Positions 7,010 to 14,478 of a stretch of 24,969 nt of DNA are shown one piece after another (positions within the stretch are counted from its first letter, which is position 1; every line of letters starts with the position of its first letter). A model generated the notes under the pieces. The model saw only the letters and a program-made list of their open reading frames with translations, searched no databases and had not been told where the DNA came from. The stretch is from an uncultured Ruminococcus sp. (GTDB lineage Bacteria; Bacillota; Clostridia; Oscillospirales; Ruminococcaceae). The translations under genes were made by a program, and so were the position numbers. The stretch is taken from positions 1 through 24,969 of the forward strand of contig CALCRR010000082.1 of assembly GCA_937894495.1 (NCBI GenBank), written 5' to 3'.

Positions 7010-7213
7010 AATATTTTCTCCCATCTCATTGATTTATCATATCCTTATGATCTTACCTCTGCCGCACCGCTAAAAAATCCCTGCGGGTGCAGATGGACGA
7101 GGTTTTTTGTCCCATTTTTTACTGTCGCTTTAACCCCTTAAAACAATAAAGCCTGCCCAAACATGACTTTAGCCGCATTATCCATGCGGCTAAGTATATG
7201 CAAATAATAATTT
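7010..7213. other. Intergenic leader region of the symporter gene
   Basis: No gene is seen. An imperfect GC-rich hairpin (7058-7092, arms near CTGCCGCACCGC and GCGGGTGCAG) lies in the symporter leader, and a perfect 9-bp hairpin TTAGCCGCA/TGCGGCTAA lies at 7169-7193 without a T-run. No convincing promoter pair was found for the symporter. I do not recognise any riboswitch class. Confidence 0.5.
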
Positions 7214-7550
7214 AGGCAACACCGCACAACCATTGTGCGTCAGATGCGCAGTCAGATTTTTCGTCAGAATGACTAGGGTGTGTTGACACTAAACTGATAC
7301 GCGGATTTTTGAGATATTTTTGTTCCGTTCTAGGCAAAAATCCGCAGTTGGGCTGTCGCCCTGCAAGGATTTTTAAGGCAACACCGTACAACCATTGTAC
7401 GTCAGATGCGTAGTCAGATTTTTCGTCAGAATGCATAAAGTTGACGCAGGCTTGCTGGCGCAAGTCAAGGAAACTTTGTGTATTATGACGGAAAATATGC
7501 AAGCAGATGACGTGCAAAGGCGTTAGCCGGTGGTTGTGCGGTGTTGCCTT
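7214..7550. mobile_element. Nested MITE-like inverted-repeat mosaic
   Basis: The 19-bp end AGGCAACACCGCACAACCA at 7214-7232 is exactly reverse-complementary to 7531-7549. A second copy of the left end, with one change, starts at 7376, and the 58 bp after each left end are nearly identical (7214-7271 and 7376-7433). The part from 7376 to 7549 is a 174-bp long imperfect inverted repeat with no gene, as in MITEs. Between the two left ends lies another repeat that begins CTAGGGTGTGTTGACACT (7273) and contains a perfect 11-bp stem GCGGATTTTTG/CAAAAATCCGC (7301-7345). The simplest reading is a solo left end plus a full element, with a CTAG-type element inserted between. No transposase is present. 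Confidence 0.7.
7273..7345 (+). repeat. CTAG-type repeat, third (variant) copy with perfect 11-bp stem
   Basis: It opens with the same 18 bases as the palindrome at 5583 (CTAGGGTGTGTTGACACTAA) and then diverges into a hairpin with perfect arms GCGGATTTTTG (7301-7311) and CAAAAATCCGC (7335-7345). It lies inside the MITE-like mosaic. It may be one end of a longer element from which the short palindromes derive. Confidence 0.6.
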
Positions 7551-7595
7551 TATGATAAAAACAAGTAAAAAGCTTGAAAAAACTTGGTTTTTCTG

Positions 7596-7624
7596 TTGCA
7601 ATTCAAAAGAAAATGTGGTATACT
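7596..7624 (+). promoter_or_regulatory. Promoter of the phoH-ybeY-dgk-era operon
   Basis: TTGCAA (7596-7601) and TATACT (7619-7624) are 17 nt apart. A start near 7631 gives a leader of roughly 90 nt before the phoH ATG. The MITE-like element ends 46 bp upstream of the -35 box. Confidence 0.75.
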
Positions 7625-7643
7625 AGAGGCAGGAGAGCTAAAG

Positions 7644-7679
7644 ATGGATACAAGATATCGGGTCGCCCTCTTGTGGTAG
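7644..7679 (+). CDS. Candidate 11-residue leader peptide upstream of phoH
   Basis: ATG at 7644 opens an 11-codon frame, MDTRYRVALLW, ending in TAG. AGGAG lies at 7631-7635 with an ideal 8-nt spacing, which is stronger than the site of many genes here. The frame overlaps a hairpin: ATATC (7655-7659) plus GCCCT (7665-7669) pair with AGGGC (7678-7682) plus GATAT (7686-7690). The hairpin is followed by seven T at 7701-7707 and then by the phoH ribosome binding site. A ribosome on this frame would melt the hairpin, so a translational or transcriptional attenuation role is possible. This is an inference; the frame is very short and could be chance. Confidence 0.4.
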   Translation: MDTRYRVALLW

Positions 7680-7721
7680 GGCTCGGATATATCATAAATA
7701 TTTTTTTGGAAGGAACTTTTG

Positions 7722-8699
7722 ATGGCAGAAAAAATTATCAGCGTTGACAGCATGGATACTCTGCTGAGCCTGTTCGGCAGCTATGATGAAAACGTCAATC
7801 TCATTCAGCGTGAGTATGATGTGGTGCTGCTGGGCAGAGGTGAGGATATAAAGATCACGGGGGACGAGCGTGGGGTATTCAACGCTGCCGAGGCTGTGAA
7901 CGGACTGCTCACCATGATAAACAACGGTGAAAGGCTCAATGAGCAGAATATAAGATACGTTTTCGATCTGGTGCGTGAGGGCAGACAGTATGAGCTCAGC
8001 AAGCTGAGCGACGACGGCATTTGCGTGACCATGAGCGGCAAGATAATAAAGCCCAAGACCCTGGGGCAGAAAAGGTATGTTGATAATATCAGGAAAAACA
8101 CCATAGTTCTGGGCGTGGGCCCTGCGGGAACGGGCAAGACCTATCTTGCGGTGGCAATGGCGGTCAAGGCTTTCAAGGCGCATGAGGTGGAGAAGATAAT
8201 ACTTACAAGACCTGCGGTGGAGGCTGGCGAAAAGCTGGGATTTCTCCCGGGTGATCTGCAAAACAAGGTAGACCCTTACCTGAGACCGCTGTACGATGCG
8301 CTGTTTGAGATGCTGGGACCAGAGTCATTTGCAAGACAGCAGGAACGTGGCAGCATAGAGGTTGCTCCCCTGGCGTATATGAGGGGAAGGACCCTTGACA
8401 ACGCCTTTATAATACTTGACGAGGCGCAGAACACCACTCACGAGCAGATGAAGATGTTCCTTACCAGACTGGGCTTTAATTCAAAAATAGTTATCACGGG
8501 AGATATAACACAGATAGATCTGCCCGATAACAGAAGATCGGGACTTGTTCAGGCTATGCACGTTCTGAAGGACGTTGACGATATAGCGATAAACCGTTTT
8601 ACGGACAAGGACGTTGTCCGTCACAAGCTGGTTCAGGATATTATTCTGGCATATGAAAAATATATGAGAAGGAATGGGAAGAACAATGGGCAAGGTTAA
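7722..8699 (+). CDS. phoH: PhoH-family ATPase
   Basis: This cytoplasmic P-loop ATPase of the PhoH family is widely found beside ybeY and is thought to take part in RNA metabolism; its exact reaction is not settled. The 325-residue product shows Walker A GPAGTGKT at 133-140, the motif LTRPAVEAGEKLGFLPGD, Walker B ILDEAQN at 231-237 and the sensor-like VITGDITQIDLP, all standard. The ATG at 7722 is chosen, with GGAAGGA 8-9 nt upstream; a TTG just before it is less likely. It is the first gene of the operon, with a structured leader that may include a small leader peptide. It overlaps the start of ybeY by 14 nt, consistent with coupled translation. Confidence 0.95.
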   Translation: MAEKIISVDSMDTLLSLFGSYDENVNLIQREYDVVLLGRGEDIKITGDERGVFNAAEAVNGLLTMINNGERLNEQNIRYVFDLVREGRQYELSKLSDDGICVTMSGKIIKPKTLGQKRYVDNIRKNTIVLGVGPAGTGKTYLAVAMAVKAFKAHEVEKIILTRPAVEAGEKLGFLPGDLQNKVDPYLRPLYDALFEMLGPESFARQQERGSIEVAPLAYMRGRTLDNAFIILDEAQNTTHEQMKMFLTRLGFNSKIVITGDITQIDLPDNRRSGLVQAMHVLKDVDDIAINRFTDKDVVRHKLVQDIILAYEKYMRRNGKNNGQG

Positions 8700-9198
8700 G
8701 GTATTGATCGCAAATAACCAGACAGAAGTCAAGATACCCGTAGGCATAAGAATGCTTGTGAGACGCTGCTGCCATGCGGTGGGCGAGTATGAAAAGTTTG
8801 AGGACGATTTTGAAGTTTCGGTATCCTTTGTCAATGACGAGCAGATACACCGGCTCAACCTGAAGCACAGGAATATCGACCGCCCCACTGACGTGCTCAG
8901 CTTTCCTTTAGGTGAGGACGGGGTGTATGACGTCAACCACGAAACGGGCGCCTGCCTGCTGGGTGATATCGTAATAAGCCTTGAAACTGCCTACAGGCAG
9001 GCTGAGGTCTACGGTCACTCTCTTGAAAGAGAGGTGGGCTTTCTCACTGTACATTCAATGCTGCACCTTTTAGGCTATGACCATGAGGAAAGCAGCCTGC
9101 AGGAGCGTATCATGAGAGAGAAGGAAGAGGCTATCCTCGGGGATCTGGGTATCTCCAGAGACGAGACCTTTATCGGCGAGCATGAACATAAGGAATGA
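8686..9198 (+). CDS. ybeY: Endoribonuclease YbeY (16S rRNA maturation)
   Basis: YbeY is a zinc-dependent single-strand endoribonuclease for 16S rRNA 3' end maturation and 70S quality control. The zinc motif H-x3-H-x5-H is intact as HSMLHLLGYDH, His123, His127 and His133, and the upstream motif NRPTDVLSFP-like (RNIDRPTDVLSFPLG) is present. Length 170 residues is typical. I prefer the ATG at 8686, with GGGAAG 6 nt upstream inside phoH; the in-frame ATG at 8674 has its purine run directly abutting it. The gene overlaps phoH at its start and dgk by 17 nt at its end. Confidence 0.95.
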   Translation: MGKVKVLIANNQTEVKIPVGIRMLVRRCCHAVGEYEKFEDDFEVSVSFVNDEQIHRLNLKHRNIDRPTDVLSFPLGEDGVYDVNHETGACLLGDIVISLETAYRQAEVYGHSLEREVGFLTVHSMLHLLGYDHEESSLQERIMREKEEAILGDLGISRDETFIGEHEHKE

Positions 9199-9682
9199 TA
9201 TCGGCAGATTTTTAAAAGGCTTCGGGCACGCCTTTGAGGGGCTTATTTACTGTGTGAAAACTCAGCGCAATTTCAGGTTCCACATGGGTGCGGCTGGGGC
9301 TGTGCTTACACTGGGTATAATATGCAGGGTGAGCTTCAGTCAGGCGCTGGTGCTGTTTTTATGCGTGGGGGGAGTTATGGCGCTTGAATGCGTGAATACT
9401 GCCGTTGAAAGCGCTGTTGACCTTATCACAAAGGGTGAAAGATCGCCCCTTGCCAAGGCTGCCAAGGACTGCGCTGCAGGGGGCGTGCTGATATTTTCGG
9501 CAGCTGCTGCCTGCGTGGGGGTAGCTGTGTTTTTCAGCAAAAGCTCGCTTAGTAAGATAACAGACTTTTTCAAAGACTCACCCATAATGCTTTTAGCCGC
9601 TGTGGGCTATATAGTGTTGTGGTTTCTGTGGGTCTTTGTGTGTTTCAATAATAAAGATAATAATAAAGATAAGGACAAGTAA
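9182..9682 (+). CDS. Diacylglycerol/undecaprenol kinase family membrane protein with extended C-terminus
   Basis: The first 120 residues match the prokaryotic DgkA family; in Gram-positives these mostly phosphorylate undecaprenol for cell-wall synthesis. Key residues are present in ECVNTAVESAVD (the E-x2-N-T-A-x2-E-type catalytic helix) and KDCAAGGVLI. Three helices are as expected, but the protein goes on to 166 residues with a fourth hydrophobic segment (about 137-157) and an Asn/Lys/Asp tail NNKDNNKDKDK encoded by a short tandem AATAATAAAGAT-like repeat. The fourth segment is not part of the minimal family. It overlaps ybeY by 17 nt and its stop is 2 nt before era, so translation is coupled. 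Confidence 0.88.
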   Translation: MNIRNDIGRFLKGFGHAFEGLIYCVKTQRNFRFHMGAAGAVLTLGIICRVSFSQALVLFLCVGGVMALECVNTAVESAVDLITKGERSPLAKAAKDCAAGGVLIFSAAAACVGVAVFFSKSSLSKITDFFKDSPIMLLAAVGYIVLWFLWVFVCFNNKDNNKDKDK

Positions 9683-9684
9683 TT

Positions 9685-10587
9685 ATGAGCATTAAAACTA
9701 AAACCATTTTTGTAACTATTGCAGGACGTGCCAATGCAGGCAAATCGTCACTTTTAAATGCGCTGGTGGGCGAGAAAATTGCCGCCGTCAGCGACAAGCC
9801 CCAGACCACCAGAACTAAAATAACGGGAGTTCTCACCAAAGGCGAGACCCAGTTTGTTTTTATGGATACCCCCGGTATGCATAAGGCGAGAAACAAGCTG
9901 TCGGAGCACATGATAAACACCGTCAGCGAGACTTTAAGCGGTGTTGATGTGATCATTCTTATGTGCGACTGCACCAGAAAGATATCCGACAACGAGAAAA
10001 ACCTTATCGAGAGCTTTAAAAACGGCAGATCAAAGGTGATACTCGCCCTTAACAAGATAGACCTGATAGAAAAGGAAAAGGTGATCGAAAAGCTGGCTGA
10101 GTATTCATCTCTTTACGATTTTGAAGAGGTGGTGCCCATAAGCGTCAAGGAAAATGACGGGCTTGATATCATCATGAAGATACTGGAGGATAACGCGGCG
10201 GAGGGTCCCCACTACTTCCCAGATGACAAGTTCACCGACCAGCCCGAAAAGGTGATAATGGCTGAGATCATAAGAGAAAAGGCGCTTTTAAATCTTAATG
10301 AAGAGGTCCCCCACGGTGTGGCTGTTACTATCGAGCAGCTTGAAGAGCGTGAGGACAGGACAGGTACGCCTATACTTGATATAACCGCGACCATCTTCTG
10401 CGAGAGGGAGTCACACAAGGGCATAATAATCGGCAAGGGCGGCTCGATGTTAAGAAAGATCGGGCAGGACGCCAGAGCTGACCTTGAAGAGTTTTTCCGG
10501 ATCAAGGTCAACCTGCAGTGCTGGGTAAAGGTGAAAGAGGGCTGGCGAAACCGTGAGGGCATGATAAAGAACTTCGGGCTGTCCTGA
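9685..10587 (+). CDS. era: GTPase Era
   Basis: Era binds the 3' end of 16S rRNA and assists 30S assembly. The 300-residue product has the full layout: G1 GRANAGKSS (14-22, with Ala where Pro and Val are usual), switch motif with TTRTKITG, G3 DTPG, G4 NKID, and a C-terminal KH domain with the IIIGKGGSMLRKIG loop. Length is normal. It starts 2 nt after dgk with a purine-rich AAGGACAAG upstream. The pairing with ybeY in one operon joins two 16S maturation factors. Confidence 0.97.
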   Translation: MSIKTKTIFVTIAGRANAGKSSLLNALVGEKIAAVSDKPQTTRTKITGVLTKGETQFVFMDTPGMHKARNKLSEHMINTVSETLSGVDVIILMCDCTRKISDNEKNLIESFKNGRSKVILALNKIDLIEKEKVIEKLAEYSSLYDFEEVVPISVKENDGLDIIMKILEDNAAEGPHYFPDDKFTDQPEKVIMAEIIREKALLNLNEEVPHGVAVTIEQLEEREDRTGTPILDITATIFCERESHKGIIIGKGGSMLRKIGQDARADLEEFFRIKVNLQCWVKVKEGWRNREGMIKNFGLS

Positions 10588-10698
10588 TATTCAGAAAAAA
10601 TTACCGCTGATAATATGCTGTGTTTTTGCAGATAATTATAATGTAAGAGCTGCGGCAGATAGTTTTGCTTTGAGAAAAATTAAAAGGCGGTAATGATA

Positions 10699-10797
10699 AT
10701 GAGCTTATGGGAGATATTCTGGAACAGCGGCAGGATAGAGGACTATCTGAGATACAGGGAGAAGGGCAATGACGACCTTAAAGGGACTGATACTTAA
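10699..10797 (+). CDS. yqzL: YqzL-like small protein
   Basis: A 32-residue frame, beginning MSLWEIFWNSGRIEDYLRYRE, lies between era and recO and overlaps recO by 29 nt. In Bacillus a small gene, yqzL, occupies the same place between era and recO, and its product has the same pattern: an aromatic W-x2-F-x3-G-x-[IV]-x2-Y-L-x-[FY] core. AGGCGG lies 9 nt upstream. Function is unknown for the family. Similarity is judged from memory of the family pattern, so it needs a profile search. The preceding 110 nt after era (10588-10698) holds a TATAAT box at 10637-10642 but no matching -35 box. Confidence 0.7.
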   Translation: MSLWEIFWNSGRIEDYLRYREKGNDDLKGTDT

Positions 10798-11524
10798 AGA
10801 AACTGACAGGGGCGAGGCAAGCAAATCAATATGCGTGCTTACTGCCGAAAAGGGCATTATCTATCTTTATATCAGGGGCGGCAGAAAAAGCACAAAGACC
10901 TCGTCATCGACCCAGGCTTTCAGCTACTCCACCCTGTGCTTTGAGGAAAAGAAAAATGCCGCAGGACAGGTCAGCTACTTTTTAAACAGCAGCGAGCCTG
11001 TCAAGCTTTTCTATAACATAAGGCTGGACGCCTGCAAGGTTGCGCTGGCGTCATATTTTACCGAGCTGCTGATATACTCGGGCACCGAGAGCTTTGACTG
11101 CAAAGAGGTAATGCGGCTGGCACTCAACACCTTTTATTTTCTGAACGAGGGCAGCAGGGATAACGAGCTGTTAAGGTCAGTTTTCGAGTTCAGGCTGCTT
11201 TGCGAGATAGGGCTTAGACCCGAGCTGCTGGGCTGCTCAAACTGCTTGAAATATGAAGATGAAGCCATGCATTTTAACTTTATAAGCAACACCCTTGAAT
11301 GCGATGAATGCTGCAATAATAAGGACAGTGTGCACGACATGGTATTGGACAAGACCCTGCTTTATATTATCAGGTACATCGCCCTGACCGAGTTTGAAAA
11401 GCTGTTCTCATTCAGGATAAGCACGGCTTATCAGAAAAAGCTCAGCGAGTTTACGGAAAGGTTCGTGAAATATCACCTTAAAAACAATTTTAAAACGCTG
11501 GATTTTTACAAAATGCTGAAATAA
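10769..11524 (+). CDS. recO: DNA repair protein RecO
   Basis: RecO works with RecF and RecR to load RecA on SSB-coated single strands and anneals complementary strands. The 251-residue product has an N-terminal OB fold (LKGLILKETDRGEASKSICVLT...GIIYLYIRGGRKS) and a C-terminal helical region with a zinc module: Cys156, Cys159, Cys178 and Cys181 in a C-x2-C-x18-C-x2-C arrangement. Length and order next to era and yqzL are typical of Bacillota. GGGAGAAGGGCA precedes the ATG. mutS2 follows after 28 nt, so both repair genes are probably cotranscribed. Confidence 0.95.
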   Translation: MTTLKGLILKETDRGEASKSICVLTAEKGIIYLYIRGGRKSTKTSSSTQAFSYSTLCFEEKKNAAGQVSYFLNSSEPVKLFYNIRLDACKVALASYFTELLIYSGTESFDCKEVMRLALNTFYFLNEGSRDNELLRSVFEFRLLCEIGLRPELLGCSNCLKYEDEAMHFNFISNTLECDECCNNKDSVHDMVLDKTLLYIIRYIALTEFEKLFSFRISTAYQKKLSEFTERFVKYHLKNNFKTLDFYKMLK

Positions 11525-11552
11525 AAGAGACTGAAAGGAAACATACATAACT

Positions 11553-13952
11553 ATGGATATAAATAAAAATTATGAGATACTGGAGCTGGACAAGGTGCTT
11601 GAAATGCTTGCAGAGCAGTGTCACTGCAAGGATACAAGGGCTATGGCTTTGTCGATAGCTCCCTCAAACGACCTGTATACTGTCAGGCAGGAGATAAGCA
11701 AGACCGACAGTGCGCTGGGAATGTCGGTGAAATACGGCACTCCCGGGTTTTATAATATCAGCAATGTTTCGGCTGCACTTAACAGGGCTAAGGCTGGGGG
11801 AACGCTGTCGCTGGGTGAGCTTTTGGAGATAAAAAAGGTGCTGGGGCAGACCTATGAGCTGAGCCGCTGGTTCGAGCAGGTGGAGGATAAGGACACTCCC
11901 CTCTCCTACCTGTTTGAGAGCCTTTTCCCCAACAAATACCTCTGGCAGAGACTTGAAGCGGCAATACTTGACGACGAGCATTTATCCGACGACGCCAGCC
12001 CGGACCTGAGAGCCATAAGGCAGAAGATAGCCAGGGCAGGCATAAAGATAAGAGAGACTCTTGACAAGATGATAAAATCTCCCTCGACACAAAAATATTT
12101 GCAGGAGAGCATTGTCACCATGCGTGACGGCAGGTTCGTTCTGCCTGTAAAGACCGAGTTCAAGGGGAATGTGAACGGTCTGGTGCACGATACCTCGCAG
12201 ACAGGCTCGACCCTGTTTATCGAACCTATATCGGTGGTGGAGGCAAATAACGACATAAGGATCTTACAGGGCAAGGAGCAGGACGAGATACACCGCATAC
12301 TCATGCAGTTCTCAAAAGAATGCGCCGAAATGAGTGAGCAGATAGAGTCGAGCTATGACGCCGCTGTGAAGCTGGGGCTTTACTTTGCCAAGGCGGAGCT
12401 TGCCGCTAAAATGAGGGCTATGACCCCCGAGATATCCGACGACGGCATTGTTATACTCAACAAGGCAAGGCACCCCCTTATCGACGAAAGCAAGGTAGTG
12501 CCCATAAATTTCAGAGCAGGTGAGGAATACAATGTACTGGTAATAACAGGACCTAACACGGGCGGCAAGACGGTAACGCTGAAAACTGTGGGGCTTCTCA
12601 CCCTGATGACCATGTGCGGACTGCTGATACCAGCCTCGGACGGCAGCAGGATATCAATTTTCAAGCGTATTCTTGCGGATATCGGCGACAGGCAGTCGAT
12701 AGCTGAAAATCTCTCTACCTTTTCATCTCACATGGGCAAGGTCAGGGATATACTGGAAGAGGCTGACTACCAGAGCCTTGTTCTGATAGACGAGCTGGGC
12801 TCGGGCACTGACCCTGTGGAGGGTGCGGCACTGGCGGTATCTATAATCGAAAGGCTGCGGCAGCTGGGGGCAACGGTGGTGACTACCACCCACTATCAGG
12901 AGATAAAGCTGTATGCCCTTGACACTGACGGGGTGGAGAACGCTTCCTGCGAGTTCGACGTTGAAACGCTGAAGCCTACCTACAGGCTTATTATCGGCTC
13001 ACCCGGCAAGTCTAACGCATTTGCCATATCGGGCAGCCTTGGTATAGATGATGAAATAATCGACTACGCAAGGTCGCTGATATCCAAGGATAACAGGCGC
13101 TTTGAGGACATTATTGATAACCTGGAGCGCACAAGGAAGGAGCTTGAAGAAAATAACAAGCTGGCTGAGCAGTACAAACGTGAAGCCGAAAAGCTCAAGG
13201 CTGAGCTGGAGGAGCAGCGTGAAAAGCTTTATGAGCAGAAGGAGGAGGAGCTTGATAAGGCAAGGCGGCAGGCAAGCGACATAGTCAACAAGGTGCAGCG
13301 TGAGTCTCAGGCTCTGGTGGACGAGCTTGACAAGCTGCGCAAGGAGAAGGAAAAGAGCGACTTTACCCAAAAGGCGATAGATGCCCGTCACAAGCAGCGC
13401 TCCACCATGAACAAGCTTTATCTTGAAGCCAACCCTGTATCCGAGGACTTTGACGACGGCTATGTGCTGCCAAGACCCCTCAAAAAGGGCGATACTGTGC
13501 TGGTGACAGATACCAAGCGAAACGGCATAGTTGTGACTCCCCCCGATGACAAGGGAATGTGCTTTGTACAGGTGGGCATAATGAAAACCAAGATAGATGT
13601 TAAAAAGCTGAGGTTAGTTGAAAAGCAGCAGCCCGTAAAAACCCCCCAGAAGAAAAAGCAAAGCAAGGGCGTATCCACCAAGGGGGTTGAGAGCCGCATG
13701 ACCAGGCGAGTTTCCACAGAGGTGGATATCAGGGGCTATGCCTCTGACGAGGGTATTCACGAGGTGGACAGCTTTATCGACAACGCGGTGATGTCGGGCA
13801 TAACCATGCTCACCATTATCCACGGCAGAGGTACGGGGGTGCTTAAAAACGCTGTAAGGAGCCACCTTAAACGCCACCCCTCGGTTAAGTCCTACCGTCC
13901 CGGTGTTTACGGCGAGGGCGAGGACGGAGTTACTATTGTGGAGCTGAAATAA
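11553..13952 (+). CDS. mutS2: MutS2 ATPase/endonuclease with C-terminal Smr domain
   Basis: MutS2 is a MutS-like ATPase without mismatch-binding domain I. It suppresses recombination in some bacteria and rescues collided ribosomes in Bacillus. The 799-residue product is full length: core and clamp helices (about 1-320), Walker A GPNTGGKT at 333-340, Walker B LVLIDELGSGTDP, then a long Lys/Glu-rich coiled coil (about 510-620), a KOW-like segment (about 635-690) and the Smr domain from about 724 with VDIRGYASDEG and the active HGRGTGVL motif. GAAAGGAAA lies upstream of the ATG. It is the last large gene of the operon before the antitoxin. Confidence 0.97.
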   Translation: MDINKNYEILELDKVLEMLAEQCHCKDTRAMALSIAPSNDLYTVRQEISKTDSALGMSVKYGTPGFYNISNVSAALNRAKAGGTLSLGELLEIKKVLGQTYELSRWFEQVEDKDTPLSYLFESLFPNKYLWQRLEAAILDDEHLSDDASPDLRAIRQKIARAGIKIRETLDKMIKSPSTQKYLQESIVTMRDGRFVLPVKTEFKGNVNGLVHDTSQTGSTLFIEPISVVEANNDIRILQGKEQDEIHRILMQFSKECAEMSEQIESSYDAAVKLGLYFAKAELAAKMRAMTPEISDDGIVILNKARHPLIDESKVVPINFRAGEEYNVLVITGPNTGGKTVTLKTVGLLTLMTMCGLLIPASDGSRISIFKRILADIGDRQSIAENLSTFSSHMGKVRDILEEADYQSLVLIDELGSGTDPVEGAALAVSIIERLRQLGATVVTTTHYQEIKLYALDTDGVENASCEFDVETLKPTYRLIIGSPGKSNAFAISGSLGIDDEIIDYARSLISKDNRRFEDIIDNLERTRKELEENNKLAEQYKREAEKLKAELEEQREKLYEQKEEELDKARRQASDIVNKVQRESQALVDELDKLRKEKEKSDFTQKAIDARHKQRSTMNKLYLEANPVSEDFDDGYVLPRPLKKGDTVLVTDTKRNGIVVTPPDDKGMCFVQVGIMKTKIDVKKLRLVEKQQPVKTPQKKKQSKGVSTKGVESRMTRRVSTEVDIRGYASDEGIHEVDSFIDNAVMSGITMLTIIHGRGTGVLKNAVRSHLKRHPSVKSYRPGVYGEGEDGVTIVELK

Positions 13953-13974
13953 AGCAAAAAGGCTGGTGAATACT

Positions 13975-14190
13975 ATGAGAGATGAATATGATATCAAAAA
14001 TCTTAACCCAAGAAAAAATCCTTATTCTAAAAAACTAAAGCAGCAGATAACGATCAATATTGACAGTGAGGTCGTCGATTATTTCAAGCAAATGGCTGCT
14101 TCCTCGGGTGTTCCGTATCAGTCACTTATAAACCTTTATCTGTCAGACTGTATGAGCCAGAACAGAAAAATAAATATCACATGGCACTAA
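13975..14190 (+). CDS. BrnA/CopG-like antitoxin-family protein without toxin partner
   Basis: The 71-residue product ends in a ribbon-helix-helix-like segment, QQITINIDSEVVDYFKQMA followed by SSGVPYQSLINLYLSDCM, the pattern of BrnA and related CopG-type antitoxins, which bind their own promoter as dimers. The N-terminal part carries the motif NLNPRKNPYSKKLK. The ATG at 13975 is preferred over a GTG at 13966. It begins 22 nt after mutS2 and is followed at once by a strong terminator. A BrnT-like toxin gene would be expected next to it; none is present on either side, so it may be a solitary regulator. Family call is by pattern only. Confidence 0.7.
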   Translation: MRDEYDIKNLNPRKNPYSKKLKQQITINIDSEVVDYFKQMAASSGVPYQSLINLYLSDCMSQNRKINITWH

Positions 14191-14193
14191 ACA

Positions 14194-14225
14194 AAAAGTC
14201 CTCCGAAATAATTCGGGGGACTTTT
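14194..14225. terminator. Bidirectional terminator between convergent operons
   Basis: AAAAGTCCTCCGAA and TTCGGGGGACTTTT form a 14-bp stem (one G-T pair) with a 4-nt loop. A T-run ends the stem in both directions, serving the mutS2-antitoxin operon on the plus strand and the dnaD-dnaC-lipase operon on the minus strand. Confidence 0.9.
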
Positions 14226-14232
14226 ATATTCT

Positions 14233-14466
14233 CTATAACTGCGCAGACAGCAGCTCTCTCAGCTCTCTGATAAGCTCGATATCCTGCTCATTCAGCTTTA
14301 TGCTTGCCGAAAGCTTCTGCCCTGCGGAGTTTGTCACCTTCATTTCAAGTGTGCCGCCCACATCAACGCCGTTTGCGGCGGTGCTTATAAATGCAGGGAA
14401 TTTCGGGTGGTTCTGTGCGAAGCTTTCAAGCAGCGGTTTTATTTTCATCATTGCCATGGGGTTCAT
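14233..14466 (-). CDS. Small conserved-looking protein of unknown function
   Basis: I do not recognise this 77-residue protein. It has no signal peptide or membrane helix. The N-terminal half (PLLESFAQNHPKFPAF) looks helical, the middle (GGTLEMKVTNSAGQKLSASIKL) looks like paired beta strands, and the C-terminus is a helix (EQDIELIRELRELLSA). AGGAG lies 7 nt before the ATG, so it is very likely translated. It is the last gene of the minus-strand operon, 12 nt after the lipase-like gene and just before the bidirectional terminator. Confidence 0.75.
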   Translation of the reverse strand: MNPMAMMKIKPLLESFAQNHPKFPAFISTAANGVDVGGTLEMKVTNSAGQKLSASIKLNEQDIELIRELRELLSAQL

Positions 14467-14478
14467 ATTATTTCTCCT

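Noticed and set aside
7058..7092. GC-rich hairpin in the symporter leader as a riboswitch
   Set aside because: The stem is imperfect and short, and matches no riboswitch core that I can recognise.
7212..7601. Minus-strand 129-codon frame with repeated SDEKSD-ASD-QWL-GVA peptides
   Set aside because: It is the translation of the MITE-like repeats; the peptide repeat follows from the DNA repeat, and no start site or domain is present.
11906..12304. Minus-strand frame within mutS2
   Set aside because: No ribosome binding site and no recognisable protein; it lies antisense to conserved MutS2 sequence.
13102..13391. Frames overlapping the MutS2 coiled coil on both strands
   Set aside because: They result from the repetitive Lys/Glu codons of the coiled coil; MutS2 is continuous across the region.
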